Source: Lewinella sp. IMCC34191 (GTDB taxonomy: Bacteria; Bacteroidota; Bacteroidia; Chitinophagales; Saprospiraceae). From it: a stretch of 64,000 nucleotides of DNA. Location of the stretch: the NCBI RefSeq assembly GCF_003390935.1, contig NZ_QNQZ01000003.1:248001-312000 (forward strand), given 5' to 3'. Shown here one piece after another: positions 53,956 to 63,397 of this stretch; within the stretch, counting starts at the first letter, position 1, and the number at the start of each line of letters is the position of its first letter. Below the pieces are notes generated by a model. It was not told the origin of the DNA. It saw only the letters and a list, made by a program, of their open reading frames with translations, and did no database searches. Position numbers and translations under genes: made by a program.

Positions 53956-56607
53956 TTACTTGTTTAAGAGGCCTACGATCTCGTCGTAGCCGAGGCGCGT
54001 CGCCAGGTCGAGGGCGGTCATGCCGTCTTCGGTTCGGTGGTTGGGGTCGGCGCCGTTTTCGAGCAGTATGCGTACGATCCGTCGCTCGCCGGTTTCCACC
54101 GCCTCCAGCAGCGGGGTCCACTTCAGGGTGCGGTACCGTAGCTCATACCGACTATCCAATTCATCGGATTCCAACCGGTTGATATGCTGCCACTCGACCC
54201 GCGACGGAAGCAGGTAGCTCACCTTACCGATCACCCCGTTCGGGTCGGCGCCCAGCGCGAGCAAGCTTTCCACGGAGGCGAGGCTCTTCTCCTCGATCGC
54301 CGCGATGAGCGGGGTGGAGCCGCTGTAGTCACTGACGGTATGGATGTCGTCCATGCTGATGTCGCGGTAGTTGCAACCGTTTTCGAGTTCACCACCCCGG
54401 GATGCCAGGAGTGGGATCACGTCCGCCGCGCTTTCCCGGGCCGCCAGGAAAAGCGGAGAGCAACCGGTGCCGCTACCCTGCGGGTTGGCCCCGTTATCCA
54501 GGAGGTATTCGACGATGTCCGCGTGTCCTTCCCTTGCGGCCATGGCGAGGGCGGTGTAGCCGTTGCGGTCCACGATATCAATGTTCATGCCCAGCCCTTC
54601 GTACATGGCCTGGAGGGTAAAGAGGTCGCCCTCCCCGGCGGGCCCGATCAGGAGCTCCGGCGTATGAACCAGGCGATCGACCGCCTCCGTACCCATATCT
54701 TGAATTTCCACCTGCCGTTCGCGCTGGTCCTGGTCCATTCGTCTGGTGACCGCCGGACGGCCATCCCAGTTCCTTATCTCCGAATGGGAACCCGCCTCGA
54801 GCAGCAGTTCGGCGACGTCCCGGTGTCCCTCGGAGGCCGCGTAGTTCAGCGCCGTGCGGCCGTTCGGGTCGGGTAGGTCCACGGGTACGCCCTGGTCGAG
54901 CAGATAGCGCACGATGGATGTCTGGCCTTCGTTCGCCGCCATGTGCAGCGGCGACAACCGGCCGGGAACCGTACCGATATCCGCGCCCTCGGACTGCAAT
55001 AACTGCAGTACGTCCAGGTGGCCCTCCGAGGCGGCCATGACGACGGCCGTCCGTCCATTGACCCCGCCTACTTCCAGGTCGGCACCCGCCTCGATCAGCA
55101 GGCGGGCCGTTTCGAGCGACCCCTCGTCAGCCGCTTCGATCAGCGCGGTCCAGTTGCGGACCACCTGGTTGACGTCGGCCTCCCGGTCCAGGAGCAGCCG
55201 GGCAATGTCCGCCTGGTTCTCACTGGCGGCGGCCATGAGCGGCGTGAAACCGTGATCGTCCGTCCGGCTGAGGTCGTAGACCCGCTCCAGCAGGTATTCG
55301 GTCATTTCAAGATCCCCGTCATAGATGGCGTGCATGAGCAGGGAAAAGGCGTCGTCCGGCGTGGCGGACCGGTCAAAGCTTTCATCGCGTACCTGACGGC
55401 CCGCTTCGCCGGCGGCGTAGTGGATGGCCCGTTCCACTGCTTCCCGTTCGCTCTCGCTCTGTATTTGGGCGGCGAGCGCAGGATTTAATGCTTCTGGCGC
55501 AGGGGCGGTACCGGAACGATCCGAGGCCTGGACCTCGCCCGTTGTTCCCACCGCCAGGGACAGGACAGCCGCAAAAATGAGCGTTGTAATGACCCCTTCG
55601 CCGAAGGTGGCCGTATTCAGGTACCCGTTGAGCAGTCGGGTGACCCGTCCGGCAAGCCCTCCCCCGCCCAGCGCCACGGCCAATTTAGGCGCAGCCCATT
55701 CCTGCTCCTGTAGCTGCACGAGCGTACGGGCGTAATCGATGCGCTCGCCGGTAGCTTCGATGGCGAGGTCGTCGCAGCAGTGCTCCCGCTCGTCCTGGAT
55801 GCGGGCCGACATCCACCACACGCCGGGATGGTAAAAGAAGAAGGTGGTGAGAAGGGTCTGCAGCACGTTTACGGCGAAGTCCTGCCGCTTAATGTGGGCC
55901 AGCTCGTGGGCCAGGATGGTTATGACCTGGGTATCCCGCAACGACTCGAGCATCCCGCCCGGCAGCAGCACCACCGGTCGCAGCCAGCCCACGGTGAAGG
56001 GGCTACTGACGCGGGAGGAGGTGAGGTAGCGGACCGGGCGACGGATATCCAGTTTCCGTTCCAGGTCGTAAATACGTTCCGCCCAGGCGGCCGGAAAGCG
56101 GGCGGTTCCGTAGCTCTTTACCCGCTGCACCCAGGCGAGCTGACCGAGCAGCCGCAACTGGAGGACCAACACCCCCATCAGCCAGAGCGTAACGATCAAC
56201 GGGAGGTGACGATCGAAGTAGGTGCGGGCTGAAGAAAGATAGTCGTTAATGGGACCTATACCGCTTTGGGGGGAGGCATTATTCCTGCGCTCCGCCGCCA
56301 TACTTGGGCTATCGGCGACGTAGTCCGGTTGGAGCTCCGGAGAGCTGGCAGATTGCGTTAAGCTTGTTGTACCCAACAGGCCGGTAGTTTCCACGCTATA
56401 TAAGTTGTAGAAGGTCAACCCAACGCAGAGCACGAAGGCCCCGAGGAAGGCGCAGGCAACGTAATAGCGGGCGCGGGGACTGAAGGCGCGCAGTCCGATA
56501 AGGGCCAGCCCCAAGAGCAGGGCGAAGACGGCGGCCTGCCAGAGGGTATGGAGGAGGGTCCAGCCGATGGCTTCGACCAGGTGGGGGGTTAGGAGTCGCT
56601 CGATCAT
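53956..56607 (-). CDS. BlaR1/MecR1-type M56 membrane protease fused to ankyrin repeats
   Basis: 883 residues. The N-terminal part is a BlaR1-like M56 zinc metalloprotease: membrane helices at about 12-40, 46-70, 135-155 and 338-354, with HELAH (234-238) and a downstream Glu in EREHCCDD (273-280), followed by the ATGERIDYARTLVQLQ helix. After TM4, where BlaR1 carries its penicillin-binding sensor, the chain continues into about ten ankyrin repeats (DDAFSLLMHAIYDGDL to the C-terminus, each with the TPLxxAAxxGHxxIVxLLLxxGA pattern). No beta-lactam-binding SxxK/SxN domain is present. Start ATG overlaps the BlaI-like gene (ATGA). Ligand unknown. Confidence 0.92.
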   Translation of the reverse strand: MIERLLTPHLVEAIGWTLLHTLWQAAVFALLLGLALIGLRAFSPRARYYVACAFLGAFVLCVGLTFYNLYSVETTGLLGTTSLTQSASSPELQPDYVADSPSMAAERRNNASPQSGIGPINDYLSSARTYFDRHLPLIVTLWLMGVLVLQLRLLGQLAWVQRVKSYGTARFPAAWAERIYDLERKLDIRRPVRYLTSSRVSSPFTVGWLRPVVLLPGGMLESLRDTQVITILAHELAHIKRQDFAVNVLQTLLTTFFFYHPGVWWMSARIQDEREHCCDDLAIEATGERIDYARTLVQLQEQEWAAPKLAVALGGGGLAGRVTRLLNGYLNTATFGEGVITTLIFAAVLSLAVGTTGEVQASDRSGTAPAPEALNPALAAQIQSESEREAVERAIHYAAGEAGRQVRDESFDRSATPDDAFSLLMHAIYDGDLEMTEYLLERVYDLSRTDDHGFTPLMAAASENQADIARLLLDREADVNQVVRNWTALIEAADEGSLETARLLIEAGADLEVGGVNGRTAVVMAASEGHLDVLQLLQSEGADIGTVPGRLSPLHMAANEGQTSIVRYLLDQGVPVDLPDPNGRTALNYAASEGHRDVAELLLEAGSHSEIRNWDGRPAVTRRMDQDQRERQVEIQDMGTEAVDRLVHTPELLIGPAGEGDLFTLQAMYEGLGMNIDIVDRNGYTALAMAAREGHADIVEYLLDNGANPQGSGTGCSPLFLAARESAADVIPLLASRGGELENGCNYRDISMDDIHTVSDYSGSTPLIAAIEEKSLASVESLLALGADPNGVIGKVSYLLPSRVEWQHINRLESDELDSRYELRYRTLKWTPLLEAVETGERRIVRILLENGADPNHRTEDGMTALDLATRLGYDEIVGLLNK

Positions 56608-56981
56608 CTTTTCTCGTTTTCCATGCGATCAATGAGGTCCTTCAGTTCCTGAAGGTCCTTGCGCGAAGCCTTACGGTTGCCCAGGGCACGCATGACGAGC
56701 CCCTTGACGGAGCCCCCGAAAGTGCGGTCGAGAAAATTGTCCAGCAGTTTGTTCTGGGTGTCCTCTTTGGCGATGGCCGCGGCGTAGAGGTGTCCCCTAC
56801 CCTGCGCCTCGCGGGTCAGGAAGCCACGCTCCAGCATGACCTGCATGGTCTTGAGGGTGGTGGTGTAACCGACTTCCTTCTCCTCGGCCAGGGTGTCGTG
56901 GACCTGGCGGACGGTCTGCGGACCGTCGTCCCAGAGGAGCTGAAGGATCGCCAGTTCGGAGGCGGTGGGGGGACTTTGCAT
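56604..56981 (-). CDS. BlaI/MecI-family repressor
   Basis: Winged-helix dimeric repressor of 125 residues. The N-terminal HTH (SELAILQLLWDDGPQTVRQVHDTLAEEKEVGYTTTLKTMQVMLERGFL) and the C-terminal dimerisation helix are intact. It is probably cleaved when the M56 protease next door is triggered. It overlaps that gene by four bases. Three TACGAT-N4-ATCGTA-type operators lie directly upstream, so it should repress its own operon. Confidence 0.95.
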   Translation of the reverse strand: MQSPPTASELAILQLLWDDGPQTVRQVHDTLAEEKEVGYTTTLKTMQVMLERGFLTREAQGRGHLYAAAIAKEDTQNKLLDNFLDRTFGGSVKGLVMRALGNRKASRKDLQELKDLIDRMENEKR

Positions 56982-56988
56982 AGCTTAT

Positions 56989-57004
56989 TACGATTTTTAT
57001 CGTA
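56989..57004. promoter_or_regulatory. BlaI-type operator 1
   Basis: TACGATTTTTATCGTA is a perfect dyad (TACGAT / ATCGTA, TTTT spacer) seven bases upstream of the repressor ATG. The operators recognised by BlaI/MecI proteins elsewhere are TACA/TGTA dyads; the motif here is related but distinct. Confidence 0.85.
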
Positions 57005-57011
57005 GCTAAAG

Positions 57012-57027
57012 TACGAGACAAATCGTA
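57012..57027. promoter_or_regulatory. BlaI-type operator 2 (imperfect)
   Basis: TACGAGACAAATCGTA keeps the TACGA/TCGTA arms with a six-base centre. It lies between the two perfect copies, 7 bases from operator 1 and 16 bases from operator 3. Confidence 0.65.
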
Positions 57028-57043
57028 GCAAAGCAAATTTATC

Positions 57044-57059
57044 TACGATTTTTATCGTA
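57044..57059. promoter_or_regulatory. BlaI-type operator 3
   Basis: The second perfect copy of TACGATTTTTATCGTA, 55 bases from operator 1 (start to start) and only five bases from the stop of the upstream outer-membrane protein gene. Three sites in 71 bp suggest cooperative repression of the blaI-blaR operon promoter. Confidence 0.85.
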
Positions 57060-57064
57060 ACAAT

Positions 57065-58240
57065 TCATCGATCGCGCCCCGGGAAGACCGTAAAACCGGC
57101 CGTGGCGACGAGGCGATCGGTCTCCTGATCGGACCAACTCCCGGCCGGCATATACCCCCAGTGCATCCGCTCGTCCTGCCGCGTGTACGAGAGGTTGGCC
57201 TCCAGGGCTACACGGTCGGAAAGAAAATAGGTACCGCCTACGGTACCGCGGTAGGTCAACGCTTTTACGCGGGTGTCGTCACCCTGGGGATGTTCGTAGT
57301 CGTATTCGTAGCGGTAGTGCCCGAGAAAAGCCCCGGCGAAGGGCAGCAGGCGGGAGGAGCGAATGGGATAGTAGCGCAGTCCCAGAGAGGCCCGGAAATC
57401 GGCGGTGACGTGGTTGGCGGTCCGGCGGAACCAGTTGTTGTCCTCCAGATAGTTGTACTCCCCATCGATCTGCCAGTCGACCTCAGCGACTACCGCCAGG
57501 CCGTTTACCGGGAAGTACCCCACCGAGGGGGAAATTTCGAAGCGATAGTCGAGCCAGTCTTGCTCCTGCCGGCGCATGTGGCCGACGCTGCCCCGAAAGA
57601 GTGGCCCACGCGTCATCAGGGTGCCGCGCGTCAGGCGGGGCCGCCCCGAAACCCCGTGCAGTTCGTTGATGAGAATGCGGGGTCCGATCTCCAGAGTGGT
57701 GTAGTTGAGATCGGAGGCGTAGCCATTATACGCCAACCGGGCGGTGGCCAAAAGGCCTTCGCCGAGGCGGTACTCGGTACCGGCCGCCAGGTGAAAATCG
57801 GTTTCGAAGCCCGTATACCCCTCTAGCCCGATCCGGCCGAAGCCGACTTCACCGAAGACGCTCCATTTCCGGTCGCCGGAAGCCAGCGGATAATACCGCA
57901 GAAAGGGACGCAGGGCAGACCAGGTGTCGGTATACCGGAACTGCTGATCGGCCGTCCAGGGCATTTCCGCCTTCATTCGCCGCAAGTCGAATCGGGTCCC
58001 CACTAGCAAGCGATCGGTCACGAAGTAGCCTACGGGGGCGAGGTCGGCTGCCCATTCCTCGACCCGGCGCTGGGGGCGGGCGGGGCTTAGGTAGTGACCG
58101 AAGTACGGATAATCCGTGCGGGTGTAGTCGAGCAGGGAAGCCCCGCCGTCGAGGTAGAGCCCTCGTCGGGTCGACTGTCCGAAGATTTGGGCGGCGGCGG
58201 CCAGCCACAAGGCCAGGAGGAGGTAGGTCTTGGTATGCAT
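57065..58240 (-). CDS. Outer-membrane beta-barrel protein of unknown function, paralogue 1
   Basis: Exported (signal MHTKTYLLLALWLAAAAQIFGQ) and likely a mid-size beta-barrel: alternating aromatic strands, YLDGGASLLDY at the start, and blocks shared with the gene at 58.7-59.8 kb (RLLVGTRFD, RPFLRYYPLASGDRKWSVFGEVGFG, GFETDFHLAAGTEY, ARLAYNGYASDLNYTTLEIG, RGSVGHMRR). The terminal strand is less typical, ending GFTVFPGRDR. Function unknown. The operator cluster of blaI begins five bases after its stop, which makes read-through into blaI possible. Confidence 0.72.
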   Translation of the reverse strand: MHTKTYLLLALWLAAAAQIFGQSTRRGLYLDGGASLLDYTRTDYPYFGHYLSPARPQRRVEEWAADLAPVGYFVTDRLLVGTRFDLRRMKAEMPWTADQQFRYTDTWSALRPFLRYYPLASGDRKWSVFGEVGFGRIGLEGYTGFETDFHLAAGTEYRLGEGLLATARLAYNGYASDLNYTTLEIGPRILINELHGVSGRPRLTRGTLMTRGPLFRGSVGHMRRQEQDWLDYRFEISPSVGYFPVNGLAVVAEVDWQIDGEYNYLEDNNWFRRTANHVTADFRASLGLRYYPIRSSRLLPFAGAFLGHYRYEYDYEHPQGDDTRVKALTYRGTVGGTYFLSDRVALEANLSYTRQDERMHWGYMPAGSWSDQETDRLVATAGFTVFPGRDR

Positions 58241-58684
58241 AAGGGGGAGGGGTAAGTGAAGTTACGCCCGGGGGGCAAGCCGTAGACGTACATCAGCGAA
58301 GCATACGTTGGCGACCCAGGCCGGGCAACACCCGCCGGCCCGTAGGTGGATCGATTTTCCAGGGGCGCGGCGGACCGCCGCCAGCAGCTGGATCAGTGGG
58401 CCACGGTCGCCGGCAATTGGGGCAGTAATGTGGGCTTTTCCGTCCTCCGTAGCCGGGGGGAGTAGCCGCCCTGAGGACCCGGAATAGTTGTTTGCGGCCC
58501 GCAGCAGGGATGATGCGTTGCAGCGGACGCCGCTTTCCGTTCACCAGCCGCAGACCACATACGTGCCGTCCGAACCAGGTGCGAACGTGCAGCGCCTCAA
58601 TCTTGGCGGTGGGAATACATTCTGCACTCGTCGGTCGTGCCCACCCCCGACTACCGTTTATTCGTCTTCAACCTAAAACGGCGA
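58241..58684. other. 444-bp gap between the two paralogous barrel genes
   Basis: No convincing gene. A minus-strand frame is open from about 58670 to 58293 with a CPNC pair and many Arg/Pro codons, but it has no good start or similarity and is probably chance in a GC-rich region; a decayed gene cannot be excluded. Confidence 0.4.
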
Positions 58685-59821
58685 TTACCGGCCGAAATAA
58701 AAGGCGAATCCGGTATCGAGACTGATCTGGCGAAATTTCGAAGTGGGATCGGCAACCGCGAAATCGGCACCGCGATTATTACTTTGCTGATACTCGGCGG
58801 CGACCTCGAGGGCTACGTTGTCGCCAAGGAAATAGCTGATTCCTGCGCTAGCCGCGAGGATCGTCGAAGAACTTTGAAGGTCGCTTGGGTTGTCCTCCCG
58901 GTCTAAACTGGAATAGCGAAATCCGACGGAGACCGCGGCGAAGGGCAATAACTTACCACCCCGCCAGGGATAGTAGCGGGCTGCCAACTCCGTTTCCAGG
59001 TGGTGTTGACGTTCATTCCGGGTGGTCACCCAAGCCGATGAGAGGTCGTTCTGCTCTCCGGTAACGGTAAGGGAGGAGGCAGAGGAAATCAAAAGGCCAT
59101 CCAGCACGAAATACCCTAATGCCGGAGTGAATCGGTAGGTGTAGCTGGTCCAGTTGTTATTACCGCGGCGCATATGTCCGAAGGAAGCGTTGATGAGTCG
59201 GCCCTGGGTGGTCCAGGTTCCCTTTGCAAGGGGTACCTCCACGACCGGGTTCAGTTGCCCCAGCAGAAGATTACCGCCGACGTCCAGGGTCGTGAAATTT
59301 AGTCCGCTGGCATTGGCATTGTAGGCCAGTCGGGCGGTTCCCACCACGCCCGGCAACAACGGCACATCCACCCCGGCGCCGACATGGAAATCGGTTTCGA
59401 AGGAGGGCAGATTTCCGCCACCGAAAGTCCCGAATCCTAACTCCGCGAAAAGATTCCATTTCCGCTCCTCACCAGCGAGAATGTAGTAGCGAACGAAGGG
59501 GTTGACGCGGTAATTTTCGCTACTGCCGGCGGCTCCGTTAAAAAAGCTATCCCCGTACCAGGTATGGCTATAGCCTGCCCGTACGCCTACTAATAGTCGG
59601 TCGAAGGCAAATACGCCGACGGGGCTAGAAGTGCCCCCCACCCTGCTTACTTCCGGCGCGGATGGATTACTGAAAGCATTCTCGGATCGCAAGAGGCTTC
59701 CGTTACGCACCGTTAGAGTAGAGCCCCCATCCAGGTATACCGTACCTTGTTTATAGGCGACCTGCGCGTGGCCCACGTGAACGATAAGGAGCAATACAAT
59801 CAGGGGTAGAAATATCCGCAT
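58685..59821 (-). CDS. Outer-membrane beta-barrel protein of unknown function, paralogue 2
   Basis: Signal peptide MRIFLPLIVLLLIVHVGHAQ. The same architecture and blocks as the downstream paralogue: YLDGGSTLTVRNG, RLLVGVRAGYSH, NPFVRYYILAGEERKWNLFAELGFG, FETDFHVGAG, ARLAYNANASGLNFTTLDVG, NASFGHMRR, and a proper C-terminal strand ending in FAFYFGR, typical of outer-membrane barrels. This suggests the pair sits in the outer membrane. The two genes are separated by a long non-coding gap, so they are probably transcribed apart. Confidence 0.75.
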   Translation of the reverse strand: MRIFLPLIVLLLIVHVGHAQVAYKQGTVYLDGGSTLTVRNGSLLRSENAFSNPSAPEVSRVGGTSSPVGVFAFDRLLVGVRAGYSHTWYGDSFFNGAAGSSENYRVNPFVRYYILAGEERKWNLFAELGFGTFGGGNLPSFETDFHVGAGVDVPLLPGVVGTARLAYNANASGLNFTTLDVGGNLLLGQLNPVVEVPLAKGTWTTQGRLINASFGHMRRGNNNWTSYTYRFTPALGYFVLDGLLISSASSLTVTGEQNDLSSAWVTTRNERQHHLETELAARYYPWRGGKLLPFAAVSVGFRYSSLDREDNPSDLQSSSTILAASAGISYFLGDNVALEVAAEYQQSNNRGADFAVADPTSKFRQISLDTGFAFYFGR

Positions 59822-60001
59822 GGTAGGTGGTTTTAGGTGATATAAGCCGGGAGGGTATTCTAAAATAAAGATGCCGGTGGGTATGCTCGCGTTGGCTGAA
59901 CGCCCCTATTATGAGAAAATATTGTTCGCTGATTAACCGTGCGGGAACGTAGGGCCGCGGGCAATCTTTCTCGAATGCACGAAGCGGTATCCGCGCCCGA
60001 C

Positions 60002-60937
60002 TTATTCCAGCATTAGCCGCCGGCGATTGGCGACGATAAAATAGCCGTATCCCCCGTCAATGTTATTGGTTACCGTCACGGGTTCGGCAAAAGGATTACC
60101 CCGGGCCCGGTCGAAGGCTTCCTTTGAAACCAGATAGCGAAAAGCGGCTTCGGTCAGGCTAAACACTTCGACGAATAAGGAGGCATTTTCGCTAGCCTCA
60201 GCCGAAGAAAATTGGACCTCCAGTTGGTAATCCTGTCCGTCAAAGGAGGCATCGCTTAGTCCCATTGCATAGGCATACCCCAAGTCACGTACTAGCGGAT
60301 TCGGAGTTTGGGCGATAAGGGAGAAATCCGCATAAGTGGAATCACAGGTTATTACCCCCTGATTGTTAAAACACCGGGTCGCCCCGAGGCCCCGGTAGCC
60401 TACCGCTACCGCATAGTAATTACCCGGACCAGGGGGATCCGAGATTTCCAGGCTTAGGGCATCCACACGCTCTCCATCCGGGGAAAGAGCACCCTCCCGT
60501 TCGAAGCGTACTACCCTTGCGTTCGGCCGTGTTGGCATCATTTCTTCCGAAGAGGCCGAGCCCAGACCAGGGATATTCACCTCTATCCGGTACCTGGCGG
60601 GCATACTGTCGACGGGTGCCGGCAAAACTAAATTCGACGGATTCGTCGACGGGTCCGTAAAATCCTGCGTCGTGCCGCCGTGGCGGAGGACTTCGGCGTC
60701 ATCCCGGTAAAGCACCATTTCGTAATGCAGCTCCTCCTCGGTGCGCTCGTCCTGTGTGCCGTAGCTGCGGGCGACGGAGTGACGCACGATCGAATCTCCC
60801 GCAACCAGCTCCACGGAGATCGCAGGTGCCGGATCGTGGTTTGGCAGTTCGATATCCACCACCTGCCGGAAGGGATCGTCCCCACAGGCCGAGATAACCA
60901 GTAAGGTCATCGTAAGTACGGCACTTAGCCTACTCAT
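60002..60937 (-). CDS. DUF4249 lipoprotein
   Basis: Lipoprotein (LVISACGDD, Cys18) of 311 residues with the DUF4249 layout: an N-terminal strand DIELPNHDPAPAISVELVAGDSIVRHSVARS, MPARYRIEVNIPG, and a C-terminal NNIDGGYGYFIVANRRR. These proteins are usually encoded beside TonB-dependent receptors and probably cap or assist them at the surface. Only three bases separate it from the receptor stop upstream, so they are translated together. Confidence 0.9.
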   Translation of the reverse strand: MSRLSAVLTMTLLVISACGDDPFRQVVDIELPNHDPAPAISVELVAGDSIVRHSVARSYGTQDERTEEELHYEMVLYRDDAEVLRHGGTTQDFTDPSTNPSNLVLPAPVDSMPARYRIEVNIPGLGSASSEEMMPTRPNARVVRFEREGALSPDGERVDALSLEISDPPGPGNYYAVAVGYRGLGATRCFNNQGVITCDSTYADFSLIAQTPNPLVRDLGYAYAMGLSDASFDGQDYQLEVQFSSAEASENASLFVEVFSLTEAAFRYLVSKEAFDRARGNPFAEPVTVTNNIDGGYGYFIVANRRRLMLE

Positions 60938-60940
60938 AGC

Positions 60941-63322
60941 TTAGAATTTGAAAGTATAGGCTACCGATGGGATGATGGGCAGGATACTGACCTCGGAGAC
61001 GACCAGCCGGTCTCCGTAACCACAGCTCGTGCCCCCGTTACTGTCCTCGGTACATACCCATTCGGGGCCGACCTCCATGTAGTACGGATTCCGGTGCCAG
61101 TAGGCATTGTATACGCTGATCACCCAACTGCGCTCCCCCCAACGCTTCTTTTTACGGAAGGAAACGCTGAGGTCGAGACGGTGATAGTTGGTCATGCGGA
61201 AGCTGTTCTTTTCCGTGCTTGTCTCGATGCGATCGGGGTAGTAATTATTACTCCAATGCGTTCCCGCCTGCGGGTTGACGGTAGTGTAGGTATATATTGG
61301 CAGCGTGACCGCATTGCCGGTACCGTAGACGAAGGCGCCGGAGAGCCCGATGCGCTCACTGAAATCATAATTACCGACGACACTCAGGTCGTGGCGGCGA
61401 TCGTAGCGAAAGGGAAAGGCACGCCCCCCGTTCAGTTCCTCGAACTGCCGATTGTTCCACGATAGCGTGTAGCCTACCCAGCCGGTAAGTCGCCCTTCCT
61501 TTTTTTGCACGAAGAATTCGGCTCCGTAGGCTTCCCCGCGTCCCTGGGTGACCTTTGTTTGCCAGTCGGATTCCAGCCCGAGCAGGAAACTGGCGCCTTC
61601 GCGAAACGACAGGACGTTATTCATTTTTTTATAAAAGGCTTCCAGGCTCACCTCGTAGGCGGAGCGGTAGGTCTTTGCCGCGCCGACCGCCACCTGCCAG
61701 GACTGCTGGGGCCGTACCTGCGCGGTTGTCGGCACCCAGAGGTCGGTCGGTAGGCTAAGCGACTCGCTGGCCAGCAGATTGATGTACTGCTGCATACGGC
61801 TGTAGCTGGCCTTTACTGACCAGTCATCACGGACCAGATACCGTAGACCGAGACGTGGCTGAAGGCTGGAATAAAATTCACCATCCACGGCAAAACCGGA
61901 GAGGTGCAGCCCGACATTGACCTTGAGCGCACCCAGGGATATGTCGTCTTCTAAGTAGGCGTACACCTCGGCGGCGGAAGTGGAGCTGCTACCGATGAGG
62001 GTATCCAGATCGACGGCATCTTCCGCCCGGTTCAGTAGGGATACGGCACCCGGATGGTAGGTATGGTGAGTGAAACCAGTGCCAAAGCGAAGGTAATGGT
62101 TGGGGTTGGGGACATAATCGAAGTCCATCTTCCCGCCGAGATCGTTGATGCCGCTGAAGTAACGGGCCCGAAACTCATCCTCGCCATTAGCGCTCAGACT
62201 ATTGATTTCAATCCGGTAGCGGCTATACGTAGCCGTGGTATTAACGAACAATTTCGGACCGACCTGCCAGTTCCAGCGCGCGGCGGAGATCAGGTTTCCC
62301 CAGTTGGTACCGCCCCCGTAGGTTTCCGTCTCTTCGCTTATCTCGGTTCGGAAGACGTCGCTGCCATTATAGAAACTCAAAAAGAGCCGGTGGCGGTCGT
62401 TGACCTTATGCTGCAATTTTGCATTCAGATCGTAGAAATACAGACCAAGATCGGTTTCGGTGCCCGGGCCAGCCGTTCGTTTGAGTAGCGGGGCGGCGAT
62501 TAGGTCGGCATAGGTGCGCCGCCCGGATAGGAGAACACTCGTCCTTCCCTTCCGTAGCGGACCGCTTAGGGTAAGCTTGGAGGAAATCAGCCCGAGTGAG
62601 CCTTCCCCCTCCCATTCGTTGAGGTTACCCTCCTTCATATTGATGCTGAGCACGCTGGAAAGTCGCCCCCCGTACCGCGCCGGAAAACCGCCCTTGGTGA
62701 GCGTCACGTTGCGTAGCGCATCGGCATTGAAAATGGAAAACACGCCCAGTAGGTGGGAGACATTATAGATCGGTACACCATCTAGCAGGACCAGGTTTTG
62801 GTCCGGGCTGCCGCCACGTACGTAGAGTCCCGTGGCTCCCTCGCCGCCACTCTGGACGCCCGGGAGTAATTGAAGCGTTTTTAATACATCCACCTCTCCC
62901 AGCAGGGCGGGCACCCGCTTTATCTGCGCTACGGGGATTTCCACGGTACTCATCTGCGTGCGCTGCTCGATGCGTTCGCCCTGATTGGAGGTGACAACTA
63001 CGGTTTCCAATTCCGCGGCACTTTGCAGGCCCAGGTCGATAGCGAGTGTAGCCGGCGGTTGCAGGATAAGCGTATCGCGGGAACCATATCCGATATAGCT
63101 GAACCGTAAGCGTAGGCTGTCCCGCCGGGGCAGCGTCAGGCTGTAGAAGCCGTACTCATTGGCGACGGCACCCTGTCCGGTCCGCAACTCCATAACATTG
63201 GCGGCGAGAAGCGCTTCGCCGCTTGCGGCATCCGTGAGGTACCCACTTACCGTCGTTTGACCGGTAAGTACGCCCGCCCACAGACAGGCACTCAATAATA
63301 GAGAGGGAGTGTAAAGAGGCAA
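60941..63322 (-). CDS. TonB-dependent receptor with carboxypeptidase-like N-terminal domain
   Basis: 793 residues. The frame begins with TTG (63322); no ATG gives a better signal (LPLYTPSLLLSACLWAGVLTGQ). A carboxypeptidase-regulatory-like domain (GYLTDAASGEALLAANVMELRTGQGAVANEYGFYSLTLP), then a plug with RVPALLGEVDVLKTLQLLPGVQSGGEGATGLYVRGGSPDQNLVLLDGVPIYN, then the barrel ending IIPSVAYTFKF. The DUF4249 partner follows by three bases. Ligand unknown; sugar, peptide or siderophore are all possible. Confidence 0.93.
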   Translation of the reverse strand: MPLYTPSLLLSACLWAGVLTGQTTVSGYLTDAASGEALLAANVMELRTGQGAVANEYGFYSLTLPRRDSLRLRFSYIGYGSRDTLILQPPATLAIDLGLQSAAELETVVVTSNQGERIEQRTQMSTVEIPVAQIKRVPALLGEVDVLKTLQLLPGVQSGGEGATGLYVRGGSPDQNLVLLDGVPIYNVSHLLGVFSIFNADALRNVTLTKGGFPARYGGRLSSVLSINMKEGNLNEWEGEGSLGLISSKLTLSGPLRKGRTSVLLSGRRTYADLIAAPLLKRTAGPGTETDLGLYFYDLNAKLQHKVNDRHRLFLSFYNGSDVFRTEISEETETYGGGTNWGNLISAARWNWQVGPKLFVNTTATYSRYRIEINSLSANGEDEFRARYFSGINDLGGKMDFDYVPNPNHYLRFGTGFTHHTYHPGAVSLLNRAEDAVDLDTLIGSSSTSAAEVYAYLEDDISLGALKVNVGLHLSGFAVDGEFYSSLQPRLGLRYLVRDDWSVKASYSRMQQYINLLASESLSLPTDLWVPTTAQVRPQQSWQVAVGAAKTYRSAYEVSLEAFYKKMNNVLSFREGASFLLGLESDWQTKVTQGRGEAYGAEFFVQKKEGRLTGWVGYTLSWNNRQFEELNGGRAFPFRYDRRHDLSVVGNYDFSERIGLSGAFVYGTGNAVTLPIYTYTTVNPQAGTHWSNNYYPDRIETSTEKNSFRMTNYHRLDLSVSFRKKKRWGERSWVISVYNAYWHRNPYYMEVGPEWVCTEDSNGGTSCGYGDRLVVSEVSILPIIPSVAYTFKF

Positions 63323-63397
63323 GGTGGGGTCAATAGGTGTTATCCTAAAGGTAGTTGGGAGACCCGATCCCCGCTCTTTTCAAAGCGTTAAATTTTG

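Noticed and set aside
58293..58670. Possible small Cys-containing gene in the 58.2-58.7 kb gap
   Set aside because: Only an open frame with Arg/Pro-rich content, a GTG start and no similarity; kept as an unexplained gap rather than a gene.
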